Origin: Bacteroidales bacterium
GTDB lineage: Bacteria; Bacteroidota; Bacteroidia; Bacteroidales; UBA932
Length of the DNA: 64,000 nucleotides
Reading direction: 5' to 3'
Assembly: GCA_017445015.1 (NCBI GenBank)
Contig: JAFSVL010000048.1
Coordinates: 19,641 to 83,640, forward strand
In this document: in pieces, positions 50,889-61,381 of the stretch
Position numbering within the stretch: position 1 is the first letter of the stretch
How the letters are laid out: every line of letters starts with the position of its first letter
The notes under the pieces: model-generated
What the model saw: the letters and a program-made list of their open reading frames with translations, nothing else
Databases searched by the model: none
What the model was told of the DNA's origin: nothing
Made by a program: the position numbers and the translations under genes

Positions 50889-53210
50889 ATGACTAACCAC
50901 ATCTTACAGTTGACTTTGGCTACACTGATGTTTTTTTCCTGCACAGGGATAGCCGCTGAGATCGTTCCGGGAAGCCCCGGAAAGGGGGCAGCCCAACTTG
51001 TCCCGGTCAAGATTCCCGACCCTCCTAAAAAACATCCAAGACTCTATCTGCGACAGGACGACCTGCCCGAAGTCCGGGCCCGGGTAGAAAGTCCGGACGG
51101 GCAAAGAATCATACGCGCACTGCGCAAAGCCGCCGTACCCCGCACTCCTGAAGAAGAGGCAAAAGAAGACAGAAGCGGCTTCCGCTATTACATGCGCATG
51201 CGCGGACTAACGTCACAGGCACAGTTGGACGCCATCGATTATCTGTTGTATGATGACAGGGAAGCGGGGCGGAGGGCCATTGACGGGATGCTGGATTCCC
51301 TCAAGCATACGAACTTCGGAACGCGCAATGACATGTCCCGTGCCAGCGGGATTATGCTGATGGTAGGCGGCCTGGTGTACGACTGGTGCTATCCCCTGCT
51401 TTCCAAAGAAGAGAAAAAAGCGTTCTACAGCGAATTCATCCGCATTGCCGGCACTATGGAATGCCATTACCCACCCAAGCGGGATGAATACCTGGCCGGT
51501 CACGGGTCCGAATGGATGATCCTGCGGGACATGCTTTCTGCCGGGATTGCCGTATACGACGAGTATCCTGACATGTTCAACTATGTCCGCGAGATGCTGG
51601 AACAGAAGTATATCCCCATTCGGAATTATCTCTATGGGGGGCGGAATTACCACCAAGGGACTGATTACGGCAATGTACGCCTTTCCTGTGATTTTATTTC
51701 CCTGTGGATATTGGACCGGATGGGCGCACGCAATCTCTACTCCCCGGACATGCGCTACGTCCTTTACGACTATATTTACCGCCGCAGGCCAGATGGGAAA
51801 ATGCTGCCTGCCGGAGACGTAAACCACAACCGGGCCTATATCGACACCTACCCCGTTCCGATGATGCTCGCCTCTTCCTACTGGAAGGATCCTTATCTGG
51901 CCGGGGAGTGGGAACTGAAGCCATCCGTCGAACCGCATTGCCTGATATTCAACCTTCTCTGGCGGGACTTCAACCTTCAGGGGCGCTCCCCAGAAGGCCT
52001 CCCGCTGACCATGTACAGTCCTTCCCCCTACGGGTGGATGGTGGCCAGAACGGGATGGGACGAAAATTCCGTAATTGCCGAAATGAAAGTCAATGAACAG
52101 TTCTTCGGGAATCATCAGCATCAGGACGGCGGCGCCTTCCAGATTTATTATAAAGGTCCGCTGGCCATCGATTCCGGCATCTATCAGAGTGTACAGGGTG
52201 GATACAATTCCTTGAACAATAAAAATTACACGAAGCGCACCATCGCGCACAACTCCCTCCTGGTGTATGATCCCGACGAAGTATTCGAATGCTGGGCATA
52301 TGGCGGTGAGAACAAGACGCGCACGGCAGCCAATGACGGAGGACAGCGACTCTGCGGCGAAGGCTGGAATACGTGCCGCTCCTACGAAGATCTTATGAGC
52401 GATGAATATACCGTCGGACGCGTACTGGCCCACAACTTCGGCCCGTCGGAAAAAGTACCTGTATATACCTACATGAAAGGTGACATCACGCAAGCCTACA
52501 GCAAAAAAGTCAGGGATGTACGCCGTTCCTTCGTATTTTTCAATCTCAGGAACAACACCGTTCCCGCTGCCATGATCGTGTATGACCACCTGGAGGCCAC
52601 CAACCCTGATTTCAAGAAAACCTGGCTGCTACATAGCATCGAGGAACCGGAAATTGAAGGAAGGAGCTTTTATGTCCGGAGAACAACCTGCGGAGACAGT
52701 GGCATGCTCCGCTGCGAAAGCCTGCTTCCGGAAAACGGCGTCATCGAAAAAATCGGCGGTCCGGGAAAAGAATTCCTCGTGGACGGCATCAACTATCCCG
52801 CAGACCCTCAGCCCAACCGTCCTGACCCGGCGGGAGAGCGGGGTGCCTGGCGGGTAGAAGTATCACCAGCCACGGCATCGGCTGAAGACTGCTTCCTGCA
52901 TGTGATGCAGGTTGCAGACAATGGCTGTACCTCATTCAGCAAAGTATCCGCCATTGAAGGGGAGGACGTCTGTGGGGCCGTCGTCGCAGGCCACGGCGCA
53001 CTCTTTCATAAGAAATCGGAAACACTGAAGGGAAGTTTCAGTTTCTCCCTGAAAAGCGACTGCTATCTGCTGGTATGCGACCTTGAGCCCGGGAACTGGA
53101 CTGTCATCCGGGACGGAAAGACGATACAGAAAAACGCAAAATCTGAAATGGGCAACGGAACGCTCTGGCTGCGGACCGAACCCGGAACCTATACCTTTAC
53201 GAAAAAATGA
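50889..53210 (+). CDS. Heparinase II-like polysaccharide lyase (PL21-like)
   Basis: 773 residues, equal in length to Pedobacter heparinus heparinase II (772). A signal peptide (HILQLTLATLMFFSCTGIAA) is followed by an alpha-toroid and a C-terminal beta-sandwich. Residues corresponding by a constant offset of three to the known catalytic and metal sites are present: His205 and Glu208 (HGSE), Tyr260 (GTDYGN), His409 and His411 (NHQHQDGG), Asp428 (LAIDSG), plus His454 (IAHNSLLVYD) as a likely zinc ligand. It should cleave uronic-acid linkages by beta-elimination, probably heparin or heparan sulfate; another glycosaminoglycan is possible. First gene of the plus-strand PUL. Confidence 0.85.
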   Translation: MTNHILQLTLATLMFFSCTGIAAEIVPGSPGKGAAQLVPVKIPDPPKKHPRLYLRQDDLPEVRARVESPDGQRIIRALRKAAVPRTPEEEAKEDRSGFRYYMRMRGLTSQAQLDAIDYLLYDDREAGRRAIDGMLDSLKHTNFGTRNDMSRASGIMLMVGGLVYDWCYPLLSKEEKKAFYSEFIRIAGTMECHYPPKRDEYLAGHGSEWMILRDMLSAGIAVYDEYPDMFNYVREMLEQKYIPIRNYLYGGRNYHQGTDYGNVRLSCDFISLWILDRMGARNLYSPDMRYVLYDYIYRRRPDGKMLPAGDVNHNRAYIDTYPVPMMLASSYWKDPYLAGEWELKPSVEPHCLIFNLLWRDFNLQGRSPEGLPLTMYSPSPYGWMVARTGWDENSVIAEMKVNEQFFGNHQHQDGGAFQIYYKGPLAIDSGIYQSVQGGYNSLNNKNYTKRTIAHNSLLVYDPDEVFECWAYGGENKTRTAANDGGQRLCGEGWNTCRSYEDLMSDEYTVGRVLAHNFGPSEKVPVYTYMKGDITQAYSKKVRDVRRSFVFFNLRNNTVPAAMIVYDHLEATNPDFKKTWLLHSIEEPEIEGRSFYVRRTTCGDSGMLRCESLLPENGVIEKIGGPGKEFLVDGINYPADPQPNRPDPAGERGAWRVEVSPATASAEDCFLHVMQVADNGCTSFSKVSAIEGEDVCGAVVAGHGALFHKKSETLKGSFSFSLKSDCYLLVCDLEPGNWTVIRDGKTIQKNAKSEMGNGTLWLRTEPGTYTFTKK

Positions 53211-54373
53211 AACTCTATCTACAGACAGGAGTCTTGCTGGGCGTTGCGCTGCTCTCCTGCACATCCCGAAAATTGGATGTCCCGGACACTTCCGGAGCCC
53301 TTGAAACAGCCTCCGTACAATTAAAGGCGGCCGGTGCGGAATGGTTTGACGCGAAGTGCTTTCCCCGTTCATACGGAAAGGGAGGGTACCTGGAAATGAA
53401 GCTGACGGACTGGACCTGCGGATTCTACCCCGGCTGCCTTTGGCTGACCTACGCCATGACCGGAGACGACGAACTCGCCTCGCTGGCACGCCATTATACG
53501 AAAAAACTCTCCGACATACCGGCGATTACGAGCACGCATGACCTGGGGTTCATGGTCATGCCCAGTTTCGGCATGGAATATACGCTGACCGGCGATGAAG
53601 CGGCAAAAGCCGCGGTCATTAAAGCTGCGCACAGCCTTGCAGGAAGGTTCAACGACACCATCGGACTTATCCGTTCCTGGGATTTCGGAGACTGGAATTA
53701 TCCCGTTATCATCGATAATATGATGAACTTGGAACTGCTCTTCACCGTCGCAGAATGGACTGGAGAAACAAGACTTAGCGACATCGCCGTCCGTCATGCG
53801 GACCGGACGATGGAGAATCATTTCCGCCCCGATAACAGTTCCTGGCATGTGGTCAGTTATCATGATGACGGAACCGTGGAAAGCAAGAGCACATGGCAGG
53901 GCTGTGCAGATGATTCACGGTGGGCGCGGGGGCAGGCTTGGGGGCTTTACGGCTACACGGTCAGTTACCGGTTCACCCGCGATCCGCGTTATTTGGAACA
54001 GGCGAAGAAAATCGCCGCCCTAATCATCGGCCTCCCTGATATGCCCGAAGATAAAATCCCTTACTGGGACTACGATGCTCCGGGGATTCCCGATGCGGCA
54101 AGAGACGCATCTGCCGCGGCGGTGACGGCTTCCGCCCTGCTGGAATTACAGGGGATGGTGGACCCCGTCCTCGGTGCAGAATACCGCGACTACGCGGAAG
54201 ATATCCTTCGCTCCCTCTGCTCGGAGAATTATCTGGCCAATCCGGGCACCAACGGGAATTTCATCCTGATGCATTCTACCGGCGCAGCGCCCTTCGACTC
54301 CGAAATCGACTGCGCCCTCTGCTATGCCGACTACTATTTCCTTGAAGCTGTCCAACGATACAAAGCCTTATGA
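53207..54373 (+). CDS. GH88 unsaturated glucuronyl hydrolase, lipoprotein
   Basis: 388 residues, with a lipoprotein signal (LLGVALLSC, Cys18). The alpha6/alpha6 barrel shows GH88 blocks LTDWTCGFYPGCLWLTYAMTGD, HDLGFMVMPSFGMEY (Asp112), the IIDNMMNLELLF motif (Asp170) and DDSRWARGQAWGLYGYTVSYRFT (236-255). The two Asp residues are the likely hydration and proton-donor pair. Removes the 4,5-unsaturated uronate left by the lyase. Overlaps the lyase stop and the following gene by 4 nt each, so tightly coupled with the depolymerising lyase. Confidence 0.93.
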   Translation: MKLYLQTGVLLGVALLSCTSRKLDVPDTSGALETASVQLKAAGAEWFDAKCFPRSYGKGGYLEMKLTDWTCGFYPGCLWLTYAMTGDDELASLARHYTKKLSDIPAITSTHDLGFMVMPSFGMEYTLTGDEAAKAAVIKAAHSLAGRFNDTIGLIRSWDFGDWNYPVIIDNMMNLELLFTVAEWTGETRLSDIAVRHADRTMENHFRPDNSSWHVVSYHDDGTVESKSTWQGCADDSRWARGQAWGLYGYTVSYRFTRDPRYLEQAKKIAALIIGLPDMPEDKIPYWDYDAPGIPDAARDASAAAVTASALLELQGMVDPVLGAEYRDYAEDILRSLCSENYLANPGTNGNFILMHSTGAAPFDSEIDCALCYADYYFLEAVQRYKAL

Positions 54374-56529
54374 AATACCCCAAGATTCTCATTCTGCTTG
54401 CCCTCGTTTCCTGCTCGGCAAAACGGGGTGACACAGACCATTCCAATATGCTGTACTACAGCGGGGTCAGCGAAATCAGCCCCGGGACTACCCTCAGCGT
54501 GGCTCCGTCCTGGCACGGAGAGTCCCCGAAAGACTTTGAAATCACGGCCGTTTTCTTTGAAGGCGAAGCCATCAGCACCGAATGCTTCTCCGTCGGACGC
54601 GAAAGCGGTGTCTTTACCATCAGCCATTCGGAACTGCTGTCCACCGGACATTACAGCGTGAGTATCGCCTGCAGTTTCGGAGGGAATCGGAAAGAATTTC
54701 CGAATGCCCTTGAAATCCATCTGATGAAACCGATCCCCGACGGAATCATCGTGACACCTTCCTTACTCGGAATTCCTCTTGAGGATATTCTCTCCGGAGA
54801 GGAAAACCTGCCTCAGGCGATAATCGGCACCGATGGGAGCGACCACGTCGCCATCAAGCAATTCAGCATCGCCAATATCCGCAGGGACGGCAAATCCGTC
54901 AATGAGTGCAAGGACTGGTTCTCCCTGTCGCAGGACGGCGTCTTTTCCGTCGTTACGGGCAACCCACATTTCATTCCGGGCCGCTACGATTTCGACTTCC
55001 GGCTGACCACCTATATCGTCGGACAGGAGGACGAGGCAGGACTTTTCACCGACGCGCTGACGCTGGATGTCACTTCTGCCCCCCTCTCACTGGCTTATCC
55101 TGTCACTCAGACCCGGGTGGAACGCGGCTACGGCGCCGTTTCTCCCGCTCCGCAGATGATTGGTTCGCGCAGCGGCCTGCGCTATGCCATCAAACATATC
55201 CTGCCGTCCAACGCTCCCGGCATCAGCGTGGATGAAAACAGCGGCGTACTGTCCTTCCCGGCCACCGAATCCGTAAATGTCGGGGAGGAGTATAGCGTAA
55301 GTCTCACGGTTTCCAATACCTGGGGCAGCGCAGACTTCGACGACGTCTTCAGTTTCAGCATCATCGATTTCATCCATCCCATCACGCAATTCGCCTATGC
55401 CGACCCTGGAGAAATCATCTCTGGACTTGCCTTCAGCAATCCTGTTGCCTCCTGCGACGGAGATGAGGTGGAATACGCCTTCGAGAATTTGCCCGACGGG
55501 CTTGATGGTCTGGAGATTGACCCACGCACCGGTGAGATATCCTGCGCGAAAGGCATCGAACTCGTTCCGGGCAATTATCGGGTATACGTACGTGCAGTCA
55601 ACGTCAAATCGTCGATGAGCACCGCGTTCTCCCTTACTATCATTCCCAATCCCTATCACTTCACCTTCGTGCGCTGGGGGAACAACCTCGGGCTCTCACC
55701 GGTTGAGGAATACGGCAACCAGTTCCTGCTGGAGAGCGGAGTCATCAAAGTTCCCATTCTTGAAAGCGATATACCCGATGGTGTTCCCGTCGCCTTCGCC
55801 ATCAAGAACTGCACGAACAATTCGTCGATGAACACCGGTGCTGCCATTAATGCGAATACGGGAGAATTGACGCTCACCTATAAAGGCGACCAGACCGCCA
55901 ACCGCTCCGCGCGGACGCATGCTTCCGTCATTACAGTAACTGTAGGCGGAACCTCAGAGGCTGCCATTACCCGGAAATTCCCCTTGTTCATCGCACATGA
56001 CGGCTTCATCAACGGTTACAAAGTCCGGTACACGCCTTTTGCCTTCCGCGTCAACCCCCGGACCGGCGGCCGCTCACTTGCGCCCGTCGTCACGCGGGAA
56101 AACGGGGAAGCGGTTAACGGATTCACACTTTCGTATCGCAGGAATGTATTTTTCTACAATATAGACGGCCCTGAGGCGCACATCGACGGACGCGCACAGG
56201 ACGGAAGCGACCGCTTTATGTACAGGGTATGGAGCAAATACTTCAACGCCAGAAACATTCCCGTCAACACCCAGTCGGCCTCCCCTGTTTCCTGGCAGGC
56301 AGACCGCAACGGCGAACGCGGATGGATCGGATACACGGCCTGCTACATCGACCCCGCCGATCTGAGCCTCGTCGTCTGTCCGGACAAGTTCTCCGATGAA
56401 AACGGCTACGCCTCCGGCGTGGTTGCCGGCGCATTCCAGTACAATATCAACAATATCGATCCCGTCAATACCGGTGGAACGGAGTGTTATCCTCTCATCA
56501 TCTGGCTGGATCCGACCTACAACAAATAG
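54370..56529 (+). CDS. Surface lipoprotein with Ig/cadherin-like repeats, candidate glycan-binding protein
   Basis: 719 residues, lipoprotein signal (ILILLALVSC). Several beta-sandwich-like repeats with putative-Ig/cadherin features (DENSGVLSFPATESVNVGEEYSVSLTV, DPRTGEISCAKGIELVPGNYRVYVRAVN, NANTGELTLTY) span about residues 130-510. The C-terminal 200 residues form a separate domain (HDGFINGYKVRYTPFAFRVNPRTGG...). The residues D-x-N/R-T/S-G-x-L/I-S/T recur as in He_PIG/Ig domains. No catalytic motif. Position between GH88 and SusC suggests a surface glycan-binding protein; the ligand is unknown. Confidence 0.72.
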   Translation: MKYPKILILLALVSCSAKRGDTDHSNMLYYSGVSEISPGTTLSVAPSWHGESPKDFEITAVFFEGEAISTECFSVGRESGVFTISHSELLSTGHYSVSIACSFGGNRKEFPNALEIHLMKPIPDGIIVTPSLLGIPLEDILSGEENLPQAIIGTDGSDHVAIKQFSIANIRRDGKSVNECKDWFSLSQDGVFSVVTGNPHFIPGRYDFDFRLTTYIVGQEDEAGLFTDALTLDVTSAPLSLAYPVTQTRVERGYGAVSPAPQMIGSRSGLRYAIKHILPSNAPGISVDENSGVLSFPATESVNVGEEYSVSLTVSNTWGSADFDDVFSFSIIDFIHPITQFAYADPGEIISGLAFSNPVASCDGDEVEYAFENLPDGLDGLEIDPRTGEISCAKGIELVPGNYRVYVRAVNVKSSMSTAFSLTIIPNPYHFTFVRWGNNLGLSPVEEYGNQFLLESGVIKVPILESDIPDGVPVAFAIKNCTNNSSMNTGAAINANTGELTLTYKGDQTANRSARTHASVITVTVGGTSEAAITRKFPLFIAHDGFINGYKVRYTPFAFRVNPRTGGRSLAPVVTRENGEAVNGFTLSYRRNVFFYNIDGPEAHIDGRAQDGSDRFMYRVWSKYFNARNIPVNTQSASPVSWQADRNGERGWIGYTACYIDPADLSLVVCPDKFSDENGYASGVVAGAFQYNINNIDPVNTGGTECYPLIIWLDPTYNK

Positions 56530-56535
56530 ACGGTT

Positions 56536-59500
56536 ATGAACGGACATTTGATTAAAAACATGGCAGCCACTGTGACTGCGCTGCTGCTTGCCCTACCTGT
56601 TTTCGCACAGAACAGAATCATCAAGGGCACCGTCACCGATGAAAACGGAGAGCCGCTCATTGGCGTAGGCATCCAGATCGAAGGCACCGCCAAAGGCACC
56701 GTCTCAAACGAGAAAGGATTCTATGAAATCAGTGCTTCCGATGCTGACAGGCTCGTCTTCAGTTATATCGGCTTCGGCACCGTAACCGTACCGGCAAAGG
56801 GACGCAATGTCTTGGACATTATGCTGAAAGAAGACGGGAAGGTGCTTGATGAAGCCGTGGTCATCGGCTATGGAACCATGAAGCGCAGCGACCTCACCGG
56901 CTCCGTGTCTTCCATCTCCGCCAAAGCAATCGCCGACTACAAGTCAGGTACCGTGCTGGATGCTATGGGCGGGAAAGTAGCCGGGGTGTACATCACCGCC
57001 GCTGACGGAACGCCAGGAGCCGGATTCGATGTAAAAATCCGTGGCGTGGGAACCGTAAACGGCAACACAGCCCCGCTTTATATCGTGGACGGATTCGAAA
57101 CCGACGACATCGACTTCCTGGCCAATCAGGACATCCAGTCCATTGAAATCCTGAAGGACGCCTCCGCCTCGGCTATCTACGGGTCCAGGGCGGCCAACGG
57201 TGTCGTACTCGTCACGACGCGGTCAGGACGCGAAGGCCGTCCGCAGATCAGTTACAACGGTTCAGCCAGCTATAGCATACTGGCGGACAGAATGGAGGTC
57301 CTGAGCCCCTATGAATTCGTCAAATTGCAGATGGAGTTGAATCCTGCACGCTACGAAGGCCGCTACTATAGGGCTGGAGAAGACGCGGAGGGAAATCCCT
57401 GGCGCTACCAATCCCTGGAAGATTACAAAAATGTTAAAGGCATCGACTGGCAGGCAGAAGCCTTCAGGCCGACCTGGTCCCAGAACCACGATGTCAGCAT
57501 CTCCGGCGGAGGAAAGACGAACACCTATCTGGCTTCCTTCTCCCATTTCAACAACCAGGGCATCATGATTGGCAGTTCGTTTAAAAAGAACGCCGCACGC
57601 ATCAAGTTCTTCCAGAAACTCTTCGACTGGCTCAGTTTCAACGGTTCGGTCAACTACACTTCCAGCGTCCAGACCGGCATCGGGACCGGCGGCGGCACAC
57701 TGTCCGCAATCCTTCAGTCCCGACCTACGGGAGGACTTTTCATCTCTAACGAAGAATTGCGCCACAACGCCGTCGATCCAATCTATGAACAACTCGGACT
57801 TGCCTATTCCAACTACTTCAATCCCCTGATCAATGCCGAAAAAGTGAAACAGAGCAACCGGATTGACCAGTGGATTGCGAGCGTCGGGCTGAACGCCGCG
57901 ATCACCAAGCGCCTGACCTTCAAGAGCAGTTTCACCTGGAACCAGGCCTTCCGCCGCACCGACATCTTCTACGGTGAGGGCAGTTCCCAGGCGGCACGCA
58001 CCTCCGGGCCCAACGGCAACTCCCGTACCCAGAAGAGCCTGCGCTGGAGCAATTCCAACACACTGAATTATAAAAACACCTTTGCCAAAGTCCACAAAGT
58101 GGATCTCATGCTCGGACATGAGACAAGCTACGAGTCCAACGAATTCCTCTACGGGGAAGCCTATGACTTCCCCCTCGATGAATTCGGCACCGACAACCTC
58201 GGACTCGGCGCTACCCCCAGCAATGTCAACAGCGGAAAGAGCGACCGCCGAAAACTTTCCTTCTTCGGCAGGGCCTTCTACAACTATGCCGACCGCTATA
58301 TGCTCACCGCCACAGTACGTGCGGATGCATCGACGGTATTCGCCGACAATAACAAATGGGGATTCTTCCCTTCGTTTGCAGCGGCCTGGACCATTTCGAA
58401 CGAAAGTTGGATGCGGGGTGCGCGCGCCATCGACAACCTGAAACTCCGCGCCGGCTGGGGTACCGTAGGCAACGACCGGATCAGCAGTTACCTGTCGCTT
58501 GACCTGCTCGCATCCGCTCGCTACGGGCAGGGAGGAAAACTTGTCACTGTGCTTTATCCGAGCCAGTTGCCCAACAAGAACCTGCGTTGGGAAGGCTCGA
58601 CCACAACCAACATTGGACTGGACCTGAGCATGTTCAAGAACCGGCTGTCGCTGACGGTGGATGCCTTCATCAAAGATTCCAAGGATCTGCTGCTCGCCCA
58701 AAGCCTTGCCCTCGTAACCGGATTCGAATCCCAGTGGCAAAACGTGGGTAAAATCCGCAACAAAGGTATTGAAATCACGCTGAGCAGCATCAATTTCAAC
58801 CGAAGGCACTTCAGTTGGACCACTGACTTCAACATATCGTTCATCCGCAATTCCCTGCTTTCGCTGGCCGACGGGTCCGATTATCTGCTGGCCCTTTCCA
58901 ACTTCAATTCCAATTTCAGGAGTTACGATTACATCGCAGAAGTGGGCGGAGCCATCGGCTCGATGTACGGATATGTCTTCGACGGAGTTTACCAGCTCTC
59001 CGACTTCAATGTCGGTCCGGACGGGGCCCTCACTCTGAAAGAAGGTATCGTGGATATCAGCGAGCACGCCGGAGTACCTGTAACTCCGGGATTCATCAAA
59101 TACAAGGATATCAACAACGATGGCGTAATTACTCCTGAGGACAGGACGGTTATCGGAAACGGCCAGCCGGACTGGTTCGGCGGTCTCTCCAACACGTTCA
59201 ACCTGTATGATTTCGACCTGTCTTTCATGCTGAAGTTCAGCGTAGGCGGAGAGGTATACAATGCCCAGCGTCTCTGGAATACGCAGTCCAAACTGGAAAA
59301 CGTAAACCTGCTGGGTGAGGTTACCGACCGCTGGAGCATCACGAATGCATCCAACAAGGTCCCCTCTGCCACGGGATATATTTCCTACGACATTTGTTCC
59401 CGCTTCATCGAGGACGGGTCATACCTTCGCCTGAAAAACGTTACGCTGGGCTATACCCTGCCACGGCGTCTGACTCGGAAGGCCTTCATTTCTCATCTGA

Positions 59501-59658
59501 GAGTGTACCTTACCGCACAGAACCTCTGGTGCCTGACCGCCTACAGCGGATTCGATCCTGAGGTCAATATGCGAGGCAGCGCCTTGATGCCCGCGTTTGA
59601 CTACGGGTCCTATCCCAAGGCCCGCATCTTTACCGCCGGTCTGGAAATCAAATTCTGA
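56536..59658 (+). CDS. susC: SusC-type TonB-linked outer-membrane transporter
   Basis: 1040 residues. Signal peptide (MAATVTALLLALPVFAQ), a CarboxypepD_reg-like domain (IIKGTVTDENGEPLIGVGIQIEGTAKGTVS), a plug (VSSISAKAIADYKSGTVLDAMGGKVAGVY, IRGVGTVNGNTAPLYIVDGFETDDIDFLANQDIQSIEILKDASASAIYGSRAANGVVLVTT) and a 22-strand barrel ending YPKARIFTAGLEIKF. No STN domain, so not an anti-sigma-coupled transporter. Imports the oligosaccharides bound by SusD. Confidence 0.96.
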   Translation: MNGHLIKNMAATVTALLLALPVFAQNRIIKGTVTDENGEPLIGVGIQIEGTAKGTVSNEKGFYEISASDADRLVFSYIGFGTVTVPAKGRNVLDIMLKEDGKVLDEAVVIGYGTMKRSDLTGSVSSISAKAIADYKSGTVLDAMGGKVAGVYITAADGTPGAGFDVKIRGVGTVNGNTAPLYIVDGFETDDIDFLANQDIQSIEILKDASASAIYGSRAANGVVLVTTRSGREGRPQISYNGSASYSILADRMEVLSPYEFVKLQMELNPARYEGRYYRAGEDAEGNPWRYQSLEDYKNVKGIDWQAEAFRPTWSQNHDVSISGGGKTNTYLASFSHFNNQGIMIGSSFKKNAARIKFFQKLFDWLSFNGSVNYTSSVQTGIGTGGGTLSAILQSRPTGGLFISNEELRHNAVDPIYEQLGLAYSNYFNPLINAEKVKQSNRIDQWIASVGLNAAITKRLTFKSSFTWNQAFRRTDIFYGEGSSQAARTSGPNGNSRTQKSLRWSNSNTLNYKNTFAKVHKVDLMLGHETSYESNEFLYGEAYDFPLDEFGTDNLGLGATPSNVNSGKSDRRKLSFFGRAFYNYADRYMLTATVRADASTVFADNNKWGFFPSFAAAWTISNESWMRGARAIDNLKLRAGWGTVGNDRISSYLSLDLLASARYGQGGKLVTVLYPSQLPNKNLRWEGSTTTNIGLDLSMFKNRLSLTVDAFIKDSKDLLLAQSLALVTGFESQWQNVGKIRNKGIEITLSSINFNRRHFSWTTDFNISFIRNSLLSLADGSDYLLALSNFNSNFRSYDYIAEVGGAIGSMYGYVFDGVYQLSDFNVGPDGALTLKEGIVDISEHAGVPVTPGFIKYKDINNDGVITPEDRTVIGNGQPDWFGGLSNTFNLYDFDLSFMLKFSVGGEVYNAQRLWNTQSKLENVNLLGEVTDRWSITNASNKVPSATGYISYDICSRFIEDGSYLRLKNVTLGYTLPRRLTRKAFISHLRVYLTAQNLWCLTAYSGFDPEVNMRGSALMPAFDYGSYPKARIFTAGLEIKF

Positions 59659-59663
59659 GAACC

Positions 59664-61352
59664 ATGAAAAAGATTATTTTTTCCTGCCTGATACTCATCC
59701 TTTCAGCTTGTTCGCTCAAGGAGAAGAGCTACACTTCCGTCAATAAGGACAACTACCTTAACAACGCCGATGAAGCCGAGACCCTTCTTCTGGGGGTTTA
59801 TCAGGCGATGTGCGACGACGGCATTTACAAATTCCACCTTTCCCTGCTGTTTGCCCTGCCCACGGATGAGGCAAAGGTCGAGGGCAGCACCCTGGTCGGT
59901 TTCCGGGAAGAGGCAAGCAACGCTTTCAGTGCCAGCGACGCCTATGTCCAGACCACCTGGCAGGCCCTTTACAGGGCCATCTACCGGGCAAACGATTTTC
60001 TGGAAAGCCTGGAAGCCAAAATGGACACATTCAGCGAAGCCGACCGCGAACGCTGCCGCTACTATATGGCGGAAGCACGGGCGTTGCGCGGCCTATATTA
60101 TTTTGAGCTGGTCCGTTGGTTCGGACATGTCCCCCTGGTTCAACGGACGGAGGAATCCTATCAGCAGCCCACGCAATTCAAACAGGCGGAGCCGGAGGCC
60201 GTATACCAATACATCGAAGCGGACCTGAAATACGCAGCCGGAGTCCTGCCCTGGCATGACGAGGATGCCGTACGCCAGAACACAGCTTTCCGGCTTTCAA
60301 AGGGCGGCGTACTGGGCCTGCTTGCCAAAGTGTACGCCACCTGGGCGGGATACCCGCTGCAGGACCATAGCAAATGGGCCCTGGCCGCCGAAGCGGCGGC
60401 CGAGGTCGTGAATCAAGGACACCACAGATTGCTGGACAACTACGAAACGCTCTGGAAAAATGCAGCCAATAATGTCTGGGCACCCGAAGAAAGCCTGCTG
60501 GAAGCCTGCTTCTACGCACCTCAGTCCAACACCCCCAGTAGCGGCCGCATCGGCAAGTGGAACGGTGTCAATGCAGCCATTGGTTCCATTAAGGGCAACT
60601 ACAATCAGGGTGTATACCGGGTACAGCCCATGTTTCTGGCCGGATGGAAAGATTACGCGGAGGACAAGCGCTGGGCCCTCTCCTTTGCCGACTACAAATA
60701 CACGCTTGCGGACGGGAAGACCGCAATTACCTGGGCAACCATCAATGGAGAAAAAACTTGGATTACCTTTGAAATGGCGATGGACAACGACTCTCCCGGC
60801 TGGCGCATGGAGTGGAGAAATGCCTTCTCTTATATGATTACGCCCTCCAAGTGGGATATTGAGCGATACGTCGAGGACGGCAACCAGATTTCTGACAACA
60901 ATCTCTCCAACGTCAACTGGTACGTACTTCGTTATGCGGACGTCCTGCTCCTCTATGCAGAGGCCCTCTGTGAAGCAGAAGGCAGCGTGCCGGCGCAGGC
61001 CGCAGAAGCGGTCAACAAGGTACGCCGGCGAGGGTTCGGGGAGGATCAGAATATGCCGTCGGCACGAGCCGACCTTCCCGATGGGCTCAGTCTGGAAGCC
61101 TTTAGAAAAGCCGTACGGGAAGAGCGCTCCCATGAACTGGCATTCGAAGGCCACCGGCGTCAGGACCTTATACGCTGGGGTATTTACTATGAGACCATCC
61201 GCGAATGCTATATGGCTTCCCAGGAATGGCACGAATCGGCGCCCAGATATTTTATCGGCGCACAATATACGGTCAAAGGAAAACACGAACTGCTGCCCAT
61301 ACCACAGCACGATATCGACCTGTGTAAATTTGAACAGAACCCCAAATGGTAA
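59664..61352 (+). CDS. susD: SusD/RagB-type surface glycan-binding lipoprotein
   Basis: 562 residues. Lipoprotein signal (IIFSCLILILSAC). N-terminal TPR-containing part with LLGVYQAMCD, TTWQALYRAIYRANDFLESL and EARALRGLYYFELVRWFGHVPLV. C-terminal RagB/SusD part with LRYADVLLLYAEALCE, VNKVRRRGFG and FRKAVREERSHELAFEGHRRQDLIRWG, plus the LLPIPQHDIDLC end. Covers SusC at the outer surface and binds glycan. Starts 5 nt after susC. Confidence 0.96.
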   Translation: MKKIIFSCLILILSACSLKEKSYTSVNKDNYLNNADEAETLLLGVYQAMCDDGIYKFHLSLLFALPTDEAKVEGSTLVGFREEASNAFSASDAYVQTTWQALYRAIYRANDFLESLEAKMDTFSEADRERCRYYMAEARALRGLYYFELVRWFGHVPLVQRTEESYQQPTQFKQAEPEAVYQYIEADLKYAAGVLPWHDEDAVRQNTAFRLSKGGVLGLLAKVYATWAGYPLQDHSKWALAAEAAAEVVNQGHHRLLDNYETLWKNAANNVWAPEESLLEACFYAPQSNTPSSGRIGKWNGVNAAIGSIKGNYNQGVYRVQPMFLAGWKDYAEDKRWALSFADYKYTLADGKTAITWATINGEKTWITFEMAMDNDSPGWRMEWRNAFSYMITPSKWDIERYVEDGNQISDNNLSNVNWYVLRYADVLLLYAEALCEAEGSVPAQAAEAVNKVRRRGFGEDQNMPSARADLPDGLSLEAFRKAVREERSHELAFEGHRRQDLIRWGIYYETIRECYMASQEWHESAPRYFIGAQYTVKGKHELLPIPQHDIDLCKFEQNPKW

Positions 61353-61381
61353 TAGAGAATCAAAAACAAAACAATACTTTT

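Noticed and set aside
57262-59067. Minus-strand frame of 601 codons inside susC
   Set aside because: Shadow frame of susC. No start context, no domain, composition typical of antisense GC-rich frames.
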